Assembly (NCBI RefSeq): GCF_003390935.1
Contig: NZ_QNQZ01000001.1
Span: forward strand, 186,001-250,000
Source of the DNA: Lewinella sp. IMCC34191
GTDB lineage: Bacteria > Bacteroidota > Bacteroidia > Chitinophagales > Saprospiraceae
Reading direction: 5' to 3'
DNA: 64,000 bases
Shown: positions 44,755-53,564 of the stretch, in pieces
Position numbering within the stretch: the first letter of the stretch is position 1
Layout of the letters: the number at the start of each line of letters is the position of its first letter
The notes under the pieces: generated by a model
Database searches by the model: none
Told to the model about the DNA's origin: nothing
What the model saw: the letters and a program-made list of their open reading frames with translations, nothing else
Program-made: the position numbers and the translations under genes

Positions 44755-47274
44755 ATGCGCCTACCCCTATTCCTTTTCCTCTTCGTGCTGCTGCCCGCCG
44801 TGGCATCGGCGACCCACAACCGTGCCGGCGAGATCATCGTACGTACCGAAGCCGGTGGAGATGGGCTGACCGCCTGTGCCACCATCATCACCTATACCGA
44901 TGCCGGCCAGACGGAGGTGGACCGGGATAGCCTGCAGATAGATTGGGGCGACGGAGCGCAGGTGATGATCGGCCGCACGAGCATCGTGTCAACCACAAGT
45001 TCAGGCATTCAACGCAACGAATACCGACTGTGCCACCGGTACGCTGATTTCGGGCGCTACGTCCTGAGCTTTCAGGATGTGAACCGGGTGGCGAACATCC
45101 GCAACATCGGTCCATCGTCCGTGAATATTCCCTTTAGCGTATCGACCTCCTTTGCGCTGGTTAATCCACTTCTGGAAGGTAGGAACGACTCCCCCGTGCT
45201 GACCCAGGACCCGGTCGACAATGCCTGCGTCGGTTCGGTGTGGACGCATAACCCCGGCGCCTACGACGTGGACGGCGATAGTCTGGCTTTTGAGTTCACC
45301 GTGCCCACCTTCGCGCCCGGCTCGCCCGTCCCCGGCTACGTACTGCCCAGCCAGGTCAACGGGGGCAACGGGAATCTCCAGGTCGACCCGCGTACCGGGC
45401 AAATTACCTGGGATAGCCCCGCCGTTCCGGGAGAGTATGCTTTGGCCGTCATGGTGAAGTCGTTTCGCGACGGCCTTCCCGTGGATACTCTGGTGCGGGA
45501 TATGAGCATATTCGTTGACGACTGTTTGAACACGCCTCCCATGATCAAATTGACCCAGCCGGACGTGACCGTAATTGCCGGTGAAGCAGTCAGTTTTGAG
45601 GTCATCGCTACGGCGGGCGAAGCCGAAGAGCAACTGGTTAGCCTGACGGCGGACGGCTACCCCTTCCGGTTGGCGGATAACCCGGCCAGTTTCCTGCCTA
45701 CGGCCAAGGATCTGCTGTCCGATACCCAGCGCAGCACGTTCCGCTGGCAAACCACGCCGGCTGACGCAAGGGAGCAGCCCTACTTTGTCGTCATTCGCGC
45801 GGCGGATAGCGGTGCCCCGGCCCCCACGGGACTGGCGACCCTACGCACGGTGTCGATCCGGGTAGTGGCGACGGCGCCTTACCAGCTGTTTCGTCCGGGG
45901 GTACAGTATATGTACGAAGACCCGGAATTCGAGTCGCGTACCTACGGCTTCGATACCGAATTTTACGGCGTGCGGGTGGATAGCCTCGGCTGCGGGGAAC
46001 TGTACGGCTCGCTGGAAAAAATTACCGAAAATGACGCAGCGTGCGTGGTCAAGGTACCCTCTCCCTTCGGCTACCGGATCTGCCAGACGCCGGACAGCAC
46101 GGTGATGCACTTTGACGGGGAGGAGCAACTCGTCCTTTACCATACGGCAGTAGTGGGAACCCGCTGGCTGGCCAGGAACGATAATGGAGTTCGACTTTAC
46201 GCGGAGGTGTTGTCTGTAGCATCGTCTACCGTGCTGGGCATAACCGATACCCTAAAAACGATCGGCTTCTTTACGGAGGGCGGTGATGCCAGTGGCCCGA
46301 CAGTGACCATTGGCCAAAACACGGGACTGGTCGGCGGTACGCGATTTTACCAGGTAGATCGGGAAAGATCACCGCTGACCCTGGCCGGAGTAAGCGAACC
46401 GGCGGTGGGCGTTCAACTTCCACCGGCAAGCAAATTCGGGCTCGCGGAGGTGGGGGATACCTTTCAGGTCGCGGCTTCCGGTACTGGAGCGTTACCTCCG
46501 CCGTTTACCGTCCCTGGCGGGGTTCCGACGAGTTTCGTCACCGCGGTTATTCTAGCGGTGGATTCCAGTCGGGACGACGTATATACTTACGAGGTGGAAG
46601 CTGATCTCTACCGTAAACGACAGGGCCAGGCCGTGCCCTTCGCCGTCGATACGGTCTTCACCTTCGACCACGCCAGGCTTCCCGCGGATATGATGCGACA
46701 ACCGGGCGCCCGGCAAGACACGACCTTCTTCGGCAGCGGTTACTCGGATCTTTTAAAGGTGTTTCGGGATAGCTGCGGGCTGATGCAACAACGCTTGTCT
46801 ACCCCCGCGAGCTTTGAGGAAAACGAGATCTGTGGCCTGGATCAGGCGGAACTGGATGCGAACCCTGGACCCGTCTTCGTTGAGCGGGTACCCTTTCACG
46901 TGGATAATATCATTTCGCAGGCGGGGCCGCAGGCGATTCGCCTGCAGTACTTTGGATCGGAGGCATACCACTGCGGAATCTACCTGGAAGCGGCTGAGAT
47001 CATCGTATCCAATGCGGCACCACCGGTATGGGATGCGATCCCCGTCGAAGTATTTCCCAATCCGACCACCGGTGCCCTGACGGTTACCCTACCGGATAGG
47101 GTGGGGGCGTACGACCTGACCGTGTATGATCTTTCCGGGAAGCAGCTCCGTACGGTCAAGGAAGTGCGTGGCCGGCATACCCTGTCACTGGATGGTGTGC
47201 CGTCGGGCGCGTACTTTTTGGTGGTTCGTGGGGCCGGCGGGGCGGTTGCCCGGCGGCGGGTGGTGGTTTGGTAG
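44755..47274 (+). CDS. Secreted T9SS surface protein, Ig/PKD-like
   Basis: An 839-residue exported protein (signal peptide ending ...VASA). The N-terminal THNRAGEIIVR is a common start of Bacteroidota gliding-associated/PKD-type surface proteins. Then follow strand-rich modules (IDWGDGAQVMIG, SFQDVNRVANIRNIG), a stretch like a cadherin/Ig module (NPGAYDVDGDSLAFEF, TGQITWDSPAVPGEYAL), unrecognised beta-rich parts, and a T9SS C-terminal domain (VEVFPNPTTGALTV, DLSGKQLRTV, PSGAYFLVVRG). No enzymatic motif is seen. A copy of the dispersed motif is in frame, encoding GDGAQV (44948-44962). Confidence 0.83.
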   Translation: MRLPLFLFLFVLLPAVASATHNRAGEIIVRTEAGGDGLTACATIITYTDAGQTEVDRDSLQIDWGDGAQVMIGRTSIVSTTSSGIQRNEYRLCHRYADFGRYVLSFQDVNRVANIRNIGPSSVNIPFSVSTSFALVNPLLEGRNDSPVLTQDPVDNACVGSVWTHNPGAYDVDGDSLAFEFTVPTFAPGSPVPGYVLPSQVNGGNGNLQVDPRTGQITWDSPAVPGEYALAVMVKSFRDGLPVDTLVRDMSIFVDDCLNTPPMIKLTQPDVTVIAGEAVSFEVIATAGEAEEQLVSLTADGYPFRLADNPASFLPTAKDLLSDTQRSTFRWQTTPADAREQPYFVVIRAADSGAPAPTGLATLRTVSIRVVATAPYQLFRPGVQYMYEDPEFESRTYGFDTEFYGVRVDSLGCGELYGSLEKITENDAACVVKVPSPFGYRICQTPDSTVMHFDGEEQLVLYHTAVVGTRWLARNDNGVRLYAEVLSVASSTVLGITDTLKTIGFFTEGGDASGPTVTIGQNTGLVGGTRFYQVDRERSPLTLAGVSEPAVGVQLPPASKFGLAEVGDTFQVAASGTGALPPPFTVPGGVPTSFVTAVILAVDSSRDDVYTYEVEADLYRKRQGQAVPFAVDTVFTFDHARLPADMMRQPGARQDTTFFGSGYSDLLKVFRDSCGLMQQRLSTPASFEENEICGLDQAELDANPGPVFVERVPFHVDNIISQAGPQAIRLQYFGSEAYHCGIYLEAAEIIVSNAAPPVWDAIPVEVFPNPTTGALTVTLPDRVGAYDLTVYDLSGKQLRTVKEVRGRHTLSLDGVPSGAYFLVVRGAGGAVARRRVVVW
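44948..44962 (-). repeat. Dispersed GC-rich motif, copy in a coding sequence
   Basis: On the minus strand CCTGCGCTCCGTCGC, one difference from the core, followed by CCC. In the sense frame it codes for GDGAQV. It could be a coincidental match in a GC-rich gene. Confidence 0.5.
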
Positions 47275-47360
47275 TGAGGGGCGGAAAGAGTTTGACCGGT
47301 CGATAAAACTAAGCCGCCCTCTCGTGGGTAATAATAGCTGACGCATCAATCACGATCAAC

Positions 47361-47675
47361 ATGCTAGGTAAGGAAGTAATCTGTGTAGACGCCAAGCGAA
47401 TCCCCGCCGAGATCCCGAATCATCCCGCGGAGGGGAAGGTGTATACGGTCCGCAAGACCTTCAAGAACGAGAACGGGAAATGGGGCATCTACCTTACGGA
47501 GATCGTCAATCCGGCCATCATGTGCACCGCCGCCTGGGGCCGCTACAAGTTCGAGCCCAATTTCGGGGAATGGCGGTTTACGGATTTGCTGGGGCAGCCG
47601 CTGGATGTCGAAACGGCGCTGCGGGAGGAACTGGAGAAGGTGGAAGTGGAGGTCGATAAAAAGCAGGGGGCTTGA
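47361..47675 (+). CDS. Small hypothetical protein
   Basis: A 104-residue protein (MLGKEVICVDAKRI...). The pattern GKVYTVRKTFKNENGKWGIYLTEI is that of small beta-barrel-like proteins known in Bacteroidota, of unknown role; the C-terminus is a charged helix (ALREELEKVEVEVDKK). The gene is cytoplasmic, with no signal peptide, 86 bp after the T9SS gene on the same strand. Confidence 0.65.
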   Translation: MLGKEVICVDAKRIPAEIPNHPAEGKVYTVRKTFKNENGKWGIYLTEIVNPAIMCTAAWGRYKFEPNFGEWRFTDLLGQPLDVETALREELEKVEVEVDKKQGA

Positions 47676-47793
47676 TGTGCGGGAGCGGGTTACGCTGATT
47701 CGGTATATTTTATACTTTCATATACAGGCACGGTTTAGCCGCCGGCTCAGTGAGTCTCGGGAAGCGTAACGCCAACTTGCTCCTGCGTCTTCC

Positions 47794-48078
47794 TTACACC
47801 AGGTTCTCATCCTCGCGCTTACGTAATTCCAATTCCTTCAGTTCTAGCAATTCCTGATCCTGAGGTTTTCCCTGGGGTGTTTCCGTAGTTCCTTGCGGCG
47901 GATGCGGCGGAGCGAGGTACAAACCAATGCATGCCGCGATGAGCAGCGAGAAGCCCGCGCCCAACAGGTATGAACTCACGACCGGTGTTCCGATACCTTG
48001 CACCTTAACAATGGCGCCGGCCAGGGTCAGCAGGGTCGAGCCTGCAAAGAGTAGGAGGGAAAGGTGTTTGAGGCGCAT
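47794..48078 (-). CDS. Small membrane protein, hypothetical
   Basis: A 94-residue protein with two hydrophobic helices (HLSLLLFAGSTLLTLAGAIV; YLLGAGFSLLIAACIGLYL), then a Pro-rich loop and a charged Glu/Lys C-terminal helix. The 'LSxLLFxGSxLLTLAGAIVK' text recalls small membrane proteins and GldL-like N-termini, but too weakly to assign. A partial copy of the dispersed motif (minus G) is inside (47904-47919), coding for LAPP. Confidence 0.6.
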   Translation of the reverse strand: MRLKHLSLLLFAGSTLLTLAGAIVKVQGIGTPVVSSYLLGAGFSLLIAACIGLYLAPPHPPQGTTETPQGKPQDQELLELKELELRKREDENLV

Positions 48079-48616
48079 CGTTACAAGGTATAGAATAAGT
48101 GTTCACGACGGTGCACGTCACGACGCTGTTCAGGCAGTTATATGATGTGAACCCACAGCATCTTGTAAGTATGGTCGGATATAATCAACCGATTTATAGT
48201 GGTATGAATCTCCGCTAACTCGTCACCAAGTCTGGTGAAGGGCAATGAAATCTCTGGTGCCGGCGGCTGAAATTTTACCTCGATTTATTCTGCCCGAAAT
48301 TGGAAAGCGCCAGTTACTCCATAGATCCGTGGTGCATCCGTTGACCGGCGCGAACAAGGGCCGATCGCTGACGTAGAAGTAAAAAATGATTATTCGACGG
48401 GGATGAGGGAACTCTGGTGGGCTAAACGAGCCGGATAGGATGGGGATAATCCTCTTTGCATTTGGCCCCACTTGTCCAAACGTAATTCACTTTTGAGGCG
48501 GTTGACCGGGGCCAATTTGGGGGGAGCGTACGCCGAGCTTGCGCACGTTCGATTCCGTATATTACATTTTCCGGCCTTTCCACCCCAGGACAACGCCAAA
48601 CTCAATTCGTTTTCCC
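48079..48616. other. 538-bp region without a convincing gene
   Basis: Only short incidental frames. It lies between a small minus-strand gene and the first NtrC-like regulator. No clear promoter of the TAnnTTTG type or terminator is visible. Confidence 0.5.
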
Positions 48617-50395
48617 GTGGATGATTCCGAACCCTCTTCCTTTGGCCCCCCGCCCTCCGTCAGGGATTGGGTGATGGCCAACCCCCTACCGACCCAATTG
48701 CTCAGCGGGGAGGGGGGCGTGCTCATCACGAATGCCGCTTTTTCCGAACTGCTTGAGCAGCTGGGGCGGAGGTCCGACGATCTGCTGGCCGACCTGCTTC
48801 CCACCGGGTGGACGCTACCTCTCTCGCAGCAGGGGTGGTTTGCTACCCTGCGCATCGGAGAGTGCCTCGTGAAGCAACTGCTGATGGGGGGCAATCAGCG
48901 TTACACCTTTCACCTGGTTAAGCTTTCGCTTTCCGGCGGAGCTTGTCTGTGCTGCATGCTGATGCCGAGTGACGATATTTCCGAAACCCGTCTCGTGGGC
49001 ATCCTGAATTCCATTGCTTGTTTCGTGATGGAGCTGGATTCACGGGGTAATATTTCCTACCTCAACGACGTGCTGCGGGAACGGCTGGGCTACGGGCTTG
49101 GCGAGCTCGGCCGCCTCGTGCATCTGCGGCAGCTCTGGCAGGAGTTCCGGACCGCAGAGCTGCTCCGGCTACTGGGGGAAGTCGACCGCCACGGTCAGGT
49201 ACGCTTTCGCGGAGGGCTTACCCGTAAGGACGGCGCGGTAATCCCCATGGAAATCGTCATCGTCTCCAGTCAGCCGCCCAACGATAGCCTATATCTGCTT
49301 ACGGCGCGGGATATTGCCCCCCGTCCCGCCCATAAGGCCTCCCTGAAGACGGCCTTGGTGGAAGTGGAACAATACGCGCAGAGCGTTGAGGACGAGAACC
49401 ACGAACTGCGCGCCCGGCTGAATTATCGGGTGGAGGAAACCCGCCTGGTTTACCGAAGTGCCGCCTTCGAAGAGGTCGTACCCCGCATCCAGCACGTCGC
49501 GCCGAGCGAGGCGCCCGTACTCATCACGGGCGAAACCGGCAGCGGCAAACAGCTTGTCGCCCGTTCCATTCACGAACTGAGCTGGCGGGCGGACCATCCG
49601 CTAATTTCGGTAGACTGCGCGTCACTTCCGCCTACCCTGGTGGAGCGCGCGCTCTTCGGTAACCAGACGGACACATTAGTGAAGCCCGCCGATCAGGGAC
49701 CGGCCTATCTGGAGGCGGCCCGCGGCGGTACGCTGTTACTGCGCGAGATCGGCGCACTCCCGCTGCCGGTACAGGCGCGGCTGCTGCGGGTATTGGAAGC
49801 GGCCAGTGTGACCGCGTCGCAGCCGGAGGCTAAGGGTTATGCCGACGTGCGGCTGATTGCCACCACGCACCGCGATTTGCTACGGTCGACGGAAGCGGGA
49901 AGTTTCCGGGGGGATCTCTACGATCGGCTCAACCGGCATACCGTAGCGTGTATCCCGCTGCGGGAGCGCCGCACGGATATCTATCCCCTCCTGCACCACT
50001 TCATCGACAAGTTCAATCAACAGTACGGCAGAGCGGTGTCCGGCGTGGACGCTACCACCCTGCGGCACCTCGAAGCCTATTCCTTCGCGGGAAATGTGCG
50101 CGAGTTAGAGGGGATGGTTCAACACGCCTACCTTGCGGCCGCGGGGGAATCGCCACCGCCATCCTCCCTGAAAACGACGGACGGTGACCGCGGAGAAAAA
50201 ACACCGGAGCTCAACCTCTTCGACGGGATGCTGACCGAGTTTATCTTCTTTGAGGATTACCAGCGGAAGTACCTCCAGCGCGTTCTTGACAGCGTGGAGG
50301 GTAAGGTCAGCGGTACGGGCGGAGCGGCCGACATCCTGGGCATGCATCCGCAGACCTTGTTCAGCAAACTGCGCAAACTTGGCATCCGGCGATGA
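48617..50395 (+). CDS. PAS/AAA+/Fis regulator lacking GAFTGA (1)
   Basis: A 592-residue protein with the NtrC-like layout: PAS region (~125-230; ILNSIACFVMELDSRGNISY), a coiled linker, an AAA+ domain and a Fis-type helix-turn-helix at the end (GGAADILGMHPQTLFSKLRK). Walker A is intact (GETGSGKQ, ~304). The sigma-54-contacting GAFTGA loop is absent: after ALFGN the text is QTDTLVKPADQGPAYLEA. Walker B reads GGTLLLREIG, with Arg for the usual Asp. It therefore cannot be expected to remodel sigma-54. The GTG start at 48617 aligns the protein with its paralogue (51476). It may act as a sigma-54-independent regulator (inference). Confidence 0.82.
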   Translation: MDDSEPSSFGPPPSVRDWVMANPLPTQLLSGEGGVLITNAAFSELLEQLGRRSDDLLADLLPTGWTLPLSQQGWFATLRIGECLVKQLLMGGNQRYTFHLVKLSLSGGACLCCMLMPSDDISETRLVGILNSIACFVMELDSRGNISYLNDVLRERLGYGLGELGRLVHLRQLWQEFRTAELLRLLGEVDRHGQVRFRGGLTRKDGAVIPMEIVIVSSQPPNDSLYLLTARDIAPRPAHKASLKTALVEVEQYAQSVEDENHELRARLNYRVEETRLVYRSAAFEEVVPRIQHVAPSEAPVLITGETGSGKQLVARSIHELSWRADHPLISVDCASLPPTLVERALFGNQTDTLVKPADQGPAYLEAARGGTLLLREIGALPLPVQARLLRVLEAASVTASQPEAKGYADVRLIATTHRDLLRSTEAGSFRGDLYDRLNRHTVACIPLRERRTDIYPLLHHFIDKFNQQYGRAVSGVDATTLRHLEAYSFAGNVRELEGMVQHAYLAAAGESPPPSSLKTTDGDRGEKTPELNLFDGMLTEFIFFEDYQRKYLQRVLDSVEGKVSGTGGAADILGMHPQTLFSKLRKLGIRR

Positions 50396-50417
50396 GGCCG
50401 CGGCCGCTTAGCGGGCG

Positions 50418-50699
50418 TTAATGCGGATCCGGGCCGGGGCGTTGGGGCGGCGCTCCTCCCGTTCCACCAAAATCCAGACAGTCCTTGGTGTAGTAATCCC
50501 GTACTATGCCGCGTTCCACCGTCTCCGCCAGGCAGTACACGAATCGGTCGTCGCCGGCCATGGCGAAATGTCCGACGAAGTACGCGATGAATGCCTCGCG
50601 ACTCTGCCGGTGGGATTCAAATTCGGCGATGACCGTCACGAGTTGCCAACGACCCTTAATCAAGGCGTAGGTAACGATGGCAAGGGGAGCAGCGAACAT
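50418..50699 (-). CDS. Small hypothetical protein
   Basis: A 93-residue frame between the two regulators. The part LVTVIAEFESHRQSREAFIA recalls antibiotic-biosynthesis-monooxygenase-like domains, and DRFVYCLAETVERGIV continues in a plausible manner; the N-terminus may start later. A competing frame on the opposite strand is Arg/Ser-rich and less convincing. I cannot confirm that it is expressed. Confidence 0.35.
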   Translation of the reverse strand: MFAAPLAIVTYALIKGRWQLVTVIAEFESHRQSREAFIAYFVGHFAMAGDDRFVYCLAETVERGIVRDYYTKDCLDFGGTGGAPPQRPGPDPH

Positions 50700-50770
50700 A
50701 GCGTAGCAGATCTAGTGGTAGGCAGTCTTTCCCCACGGTTCTCCCCAGTTTGCGTGCAGCAGCGAACTAC

Positions 50771-51028
50771 CTAGTGGCCCGCCCGTGACCGTGAGGCGAC
50801 CCTAACTGCCCGCAGGCGCGGATAGGTAATGGTGCAAATGCCGGCCGAACCGGTTTCGCGATAGTAATGGGGGCAGGGGCCGCTCAGCAGGGTATTCCAG
50901 CACGTCAGCATATCCGGCCGCTCGGTGGTCAGGCGGACCAATTGGCCCTCCGCGAGGACCAGGTCAACCCCCCCGCGGGCAGTTTCGGTGTCCCAGAATA
51001 CCTCGTAGGAAAGGATGGAGTAGGTCAT
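50771..51028 (-). CDS. Small hypothetical protein
   Basis: An 85-residue protein beginning MTYSILSYEVFWDTETARGG, then VDLVLAEGQLVRLTTERPDM; strand-rich, with three Cys. The ATG at 51028 is preferred to an upstream in-frame one at 51058. It is encoded opposite to the flanking regulator genes. No family is recognised. Confidence 0.45.
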   Translation of the reverse strand: MTYSILSYEVFWDTETARGGVDLVLAEGQLVRLTTERPDMLTCWNTLLSGPCPHYYRETGSAGICTITYPRLRAVRVASRSRAGH

Positions 51029-51475
51029 CGGGTATCGAATTAGGTGATGTCGAACCATAAAAGACCCGGGGCTACCCTACGGTTAGGCCCCGGGCTTCAA
51101 CAAGTGGAAACAATGGTGTGAAAATCAAAGGAGTGTTCGCATAGTGTTAAGACCTTTTTCGTGGGGCTTCGGGGTGGGCCAACGCGCCTGCTCAGCCGTC
51201 CATACTCCCAAGGTAGGGGACAGAAGCGTGCCTAAAAGACTCCATAAATTCATTTATTAAATGGCGTAAACATTGGTTGCCGTGTCTAGGGCGGTAAGCA
51301 AAACACTTCGACAAACGGGGCTATTATTACTGTTTGCTTCCCCCCGGGTACCTTACGCGCCGCCGTAACACTTATGTAATGACGTAAGAATTATTTCGTC
51401 CCCAACTCTCTCGACTCTCGTTCCTACTATCTGGTACACGGTGGTGCGCCTCCGTGTCCAGAACCCAACTTACGC
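51029..51475. other. Intergenic region before the second regulator
   Basis: 447 bp without a gene except for the strong hairpin at 51065-51094. The part 51120-51475 shows only AT-rich runs and no clear TAnnTTTG box. Confidence 0.45.
51065..51094. terminator. Strong hairpin, possible terminator or leader structure
   Basis: CCCGGGGC (51065-51072) pairs with GCCCCGGG (51087-51094) around a 14-nt loop; AAG and CTT flanks extend the pairing. There is no long T-tract, but on the minus strand the hairpin is followed by TCTTTTATGG. It lies just upstream of the 50771-51028 gene. Confidence 0.45.
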
Positions 51476-53230
51476 ATGCCCGATTCCGCTTTTTCGTCAT
51501 CCACAGTTCCGCCCCCCATCGCGGAGTGGGTACGGGCCAACCCCCTGCCAACCCAGCTACTAGGCGGTGAGGGAGAGCCGCTGCTCGCTAATGCAGCGTA
51601 TGCGGAATTGCTGCGTCAGCTGGGCAGCCGGGGTGACGATATGCTGGCCCAGTTGCTGGCCGCTCCGTCGGAAACCGCGCTTACCCAACGGGCCTGGCTG
51701 GCCACCCTGCGGCCTGGCGAGTGCCTGGTCCGACAGCTTCGCCCCGTAGGGAACCAGCGCTACACCTTCCACCTCGTTAAGCTTGCGCTTTCCGAAGGAA
51801 ACTATCTCTGCTGCATGCTGATGCCCGGGGAGTATCCTGCTGAGGCCCACCTCTCCGGCATCCTGAATGCGATCCCCTTTTTCGTCCTGGAATTCGACGC
51901 CGTGGGCAAGGTGTCCTACCTCAACGATCCGCTGCGCGAGCACCTGGGTTACGCGCTCCGCGATGTGCGGCGGCCAGGGCATCTGCGTCAGCTGCTGGAC
52001 GGCTTTCGTGCCGAGGAGTTGCAGCACCGACTGGCGGAGGTGGGCGAGCGAGGACGGGTCCATTTTCGGGGTACGCTGATCCGCCAGGATGGTACCACCC
52101 TTCCCATGGAGATGAGCATCGGGGCCGGTCAGGTTCCCAACGAACGCCTGTACCTGCTGACGGCGCGTGACGTCGGCGCGCAGTTGGCCTACGAAGCGAC
52201 CCTCAACGCGGCCCTGGCCGCGGCCGAACGCGAAGCGCAGGCGAGCGCGGGAGAAATTCGCGATCTGCGGGTGCGTTTAAAACGCCAGGCCGGCGATACG
52301 GACCTGGCCTACCGGAGCGAGGCCTTCGGGGCGGTTCTGAACCGCATACGGGATCTTGCGGATCTAGATGTACCCGTCTTGGTGACCGGTGAAGCGGGGA
52401 GCGGCAAAAGATTTATCGCCCGCCAGATACACCGACTTAGCCGGCGGGCGGAACGGCGGCTGATCACGGTGGATTGCGCCGTCCTTCCCCCCGCGCTCGT
52501 CGGGGGCGAGCTTTTTGGGGATCAAACCACCCCCGGTGGCCTCGTGGCGGGGGACGGGGGAACCCTGGTGCTCAACGCCGTGGAGAAGCTACCCCTGCCG
52601 GTACAGGCGCGGTTGGCACACGTCCTGCGGGAGGGCAAATGGACGTCCGTGGACGGTGAGGAGACGTTTACCGTAGCGGTGCGGGTGCTCTGCACCACCT
52701 CGGGGGATCTTAAAGCGAGGGTGAAAGCAGGCAGCTTCTCGGCCGACCTGTTTCACCGGCTGAGTGGGGCTCGTGTGGCGGCTATTCCCCTGCGGGAACG
52801 CCGGGAGGATATCGCGCTCCTCATCGGGCACTTCCTCCAGCGCTACAATGCGCAGTTCGACCGAGAAATTTCCGGTGTTGACGCTACGACGCTGCAGCGG
52901 CTCGAAGCGTATTCCTTCCCGGGAAACGTGCGTGAGTTACAAACGCTGGTAGAGCGGGCCTTCACCACGGCTCACGAGGGGCCGCCGCCCCTGGCCCCGG
53001 AGGTTCCGGCGGTTGGCGATCCGCGAACGGAGGCGCTGCCGGTGCTGGATCTGTTCGACGGTACGTTGACCGAGTTCGTATCCTTCGAGGCGTACCAGCG
53101 CAAGTACATCCAGCTCGTGCTCGCCAGTACGGGCGGCAAGGTAAGCGGCTCGGGCGGGGCGGCCGAAATCCTGCAGATGCATCCCCAAACGCTGTTCAGC
53201 AAGCTGCGTAAGCTGGGCATTCGGCGATAA
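51476..53230 (+). CDS. PAS/AAA+/Fis regulator lacking GAFTGA (2)
   Basis: A 584-residue paralogue of the protein at 48617, with colinear N-terminus (WVRANPLPTQLLGGEGEP versus WVMANPLPTQLLSGEGGV), PAS region and Fis HTH (PQTLFSKLRKLGIRR identical in both). Walker A is GEAGSGKR (~304). The GAFTGA loop is gone (ELFGDQTTPGGLVAGDGGTL) and Walker B is GGTLVLNAVE, with neither of the usual D-E pair. The arginine finger text is FSADLFHRLS, with the first Arg lost. ATP hydrolysis is thus doubtful, more so than in the first copy. The two copies may form a pair by duplication and cooperate or antagonise (inference). Confidence 0.82.
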   Translation: MPDSAFSSSTVPPPIAEWVRANPLPTQLLGGEGEPLLANAAYAELLRQLGSRGDDMLAQLLAAPSETALTQRAWLATLRPGECLVRQLRPVGNQRYTFHLVKLALSEGNYLCCMLMPGEYPAEAHLSGILNAIPFFVLEFDAVGKVSYLNDPLREHLGYALRDVRRPGHLRQLLDGFRAEELQHRLAEVGERGRVHFRGTLIRQDGTTLPMEMSIGAGQVPNERLYLLTARDVGAQLAYEATLNAALAAAEREAQASAGEIRDLRVRLKRQAGDTDLAYRSEAFGAVLNRIRDLADLDVPVLVTGEAGSGKRFIARQIHRLSRRAERRLITVDCAVLPPALVGGELFGDQTTPGGLVAGDGGTLVLNAVEKLPLPVQARLAHVLREGKWTSVDGEETFTVAVRVLCTTSGDLKARVKAGSFSADLFHRLSGARVAAIPLRERREDIALLIGHFLQRYNAQFDREISGVDATTLQRLEAYSFPGNVRELQTLVERAFTTAHEGPPPLAPEVPAVGDPRTEALPVLDLFDGTLTEFVSFEAYQRKYIQLVLASTGGKVSGSGGAAEILQMHPQTLFSKLRKLGIRR

Positions 53231-53432
53231 GCTTCCATTCCGAAAAGTAGGCCGTGGCCGCTTTTGCTTGCTGCCGGAATGCTTCTACTCCCTCGGTGCG
53301 CAAATTCACCGTTCCGTTCGAGATGTTCTCGAATACCAGGTCAGGGGATAGATGGGCCATCATTCGGTCCACGTCAAAGGTGTTGTAGGCGGCTAAGTAG
53401 CGTAAAACCAGGTCTTTCCTTTTTTCCTGCAT
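53196..53432 (-). pseudogene. Truncated SnoaL/NTF2-like protein
   Basis: The frame starts MQEKRKDLVLRYLAAYNTFD and continues through MMAHLSPDLVFENISNG and EAFRQQAKAATAYFSEWKLI, the first half of an NTF2/SnoaL-like domain. It stops after ECPAYAAC, where it runs antisense to the end of the regulator gene (53228-53230). The second half of the normal domain is absent, so it looks like a 3'-truncated gene. An upstream extension to 53510 is not needed. Confidence 0.6.
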
Positions 53433-53564
53433 CGCAAGAAGCTTTACAAAGTATGCCCCATCGGTTGCGACAATAACTGGTAATATTTCGCATAAAGTTG
53501 CAGGAAGCATGATTGGCCGATTCCTCCCATAGTCAGTACAATAAATCTCGTACTTCCGGGCAGT

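Noticed and set aside
47275-47322. Imperfect nested hairpin after the T9SS gene
   Set aside because: The stem has bulges and no T-tract follows, so I do not call a terminator.
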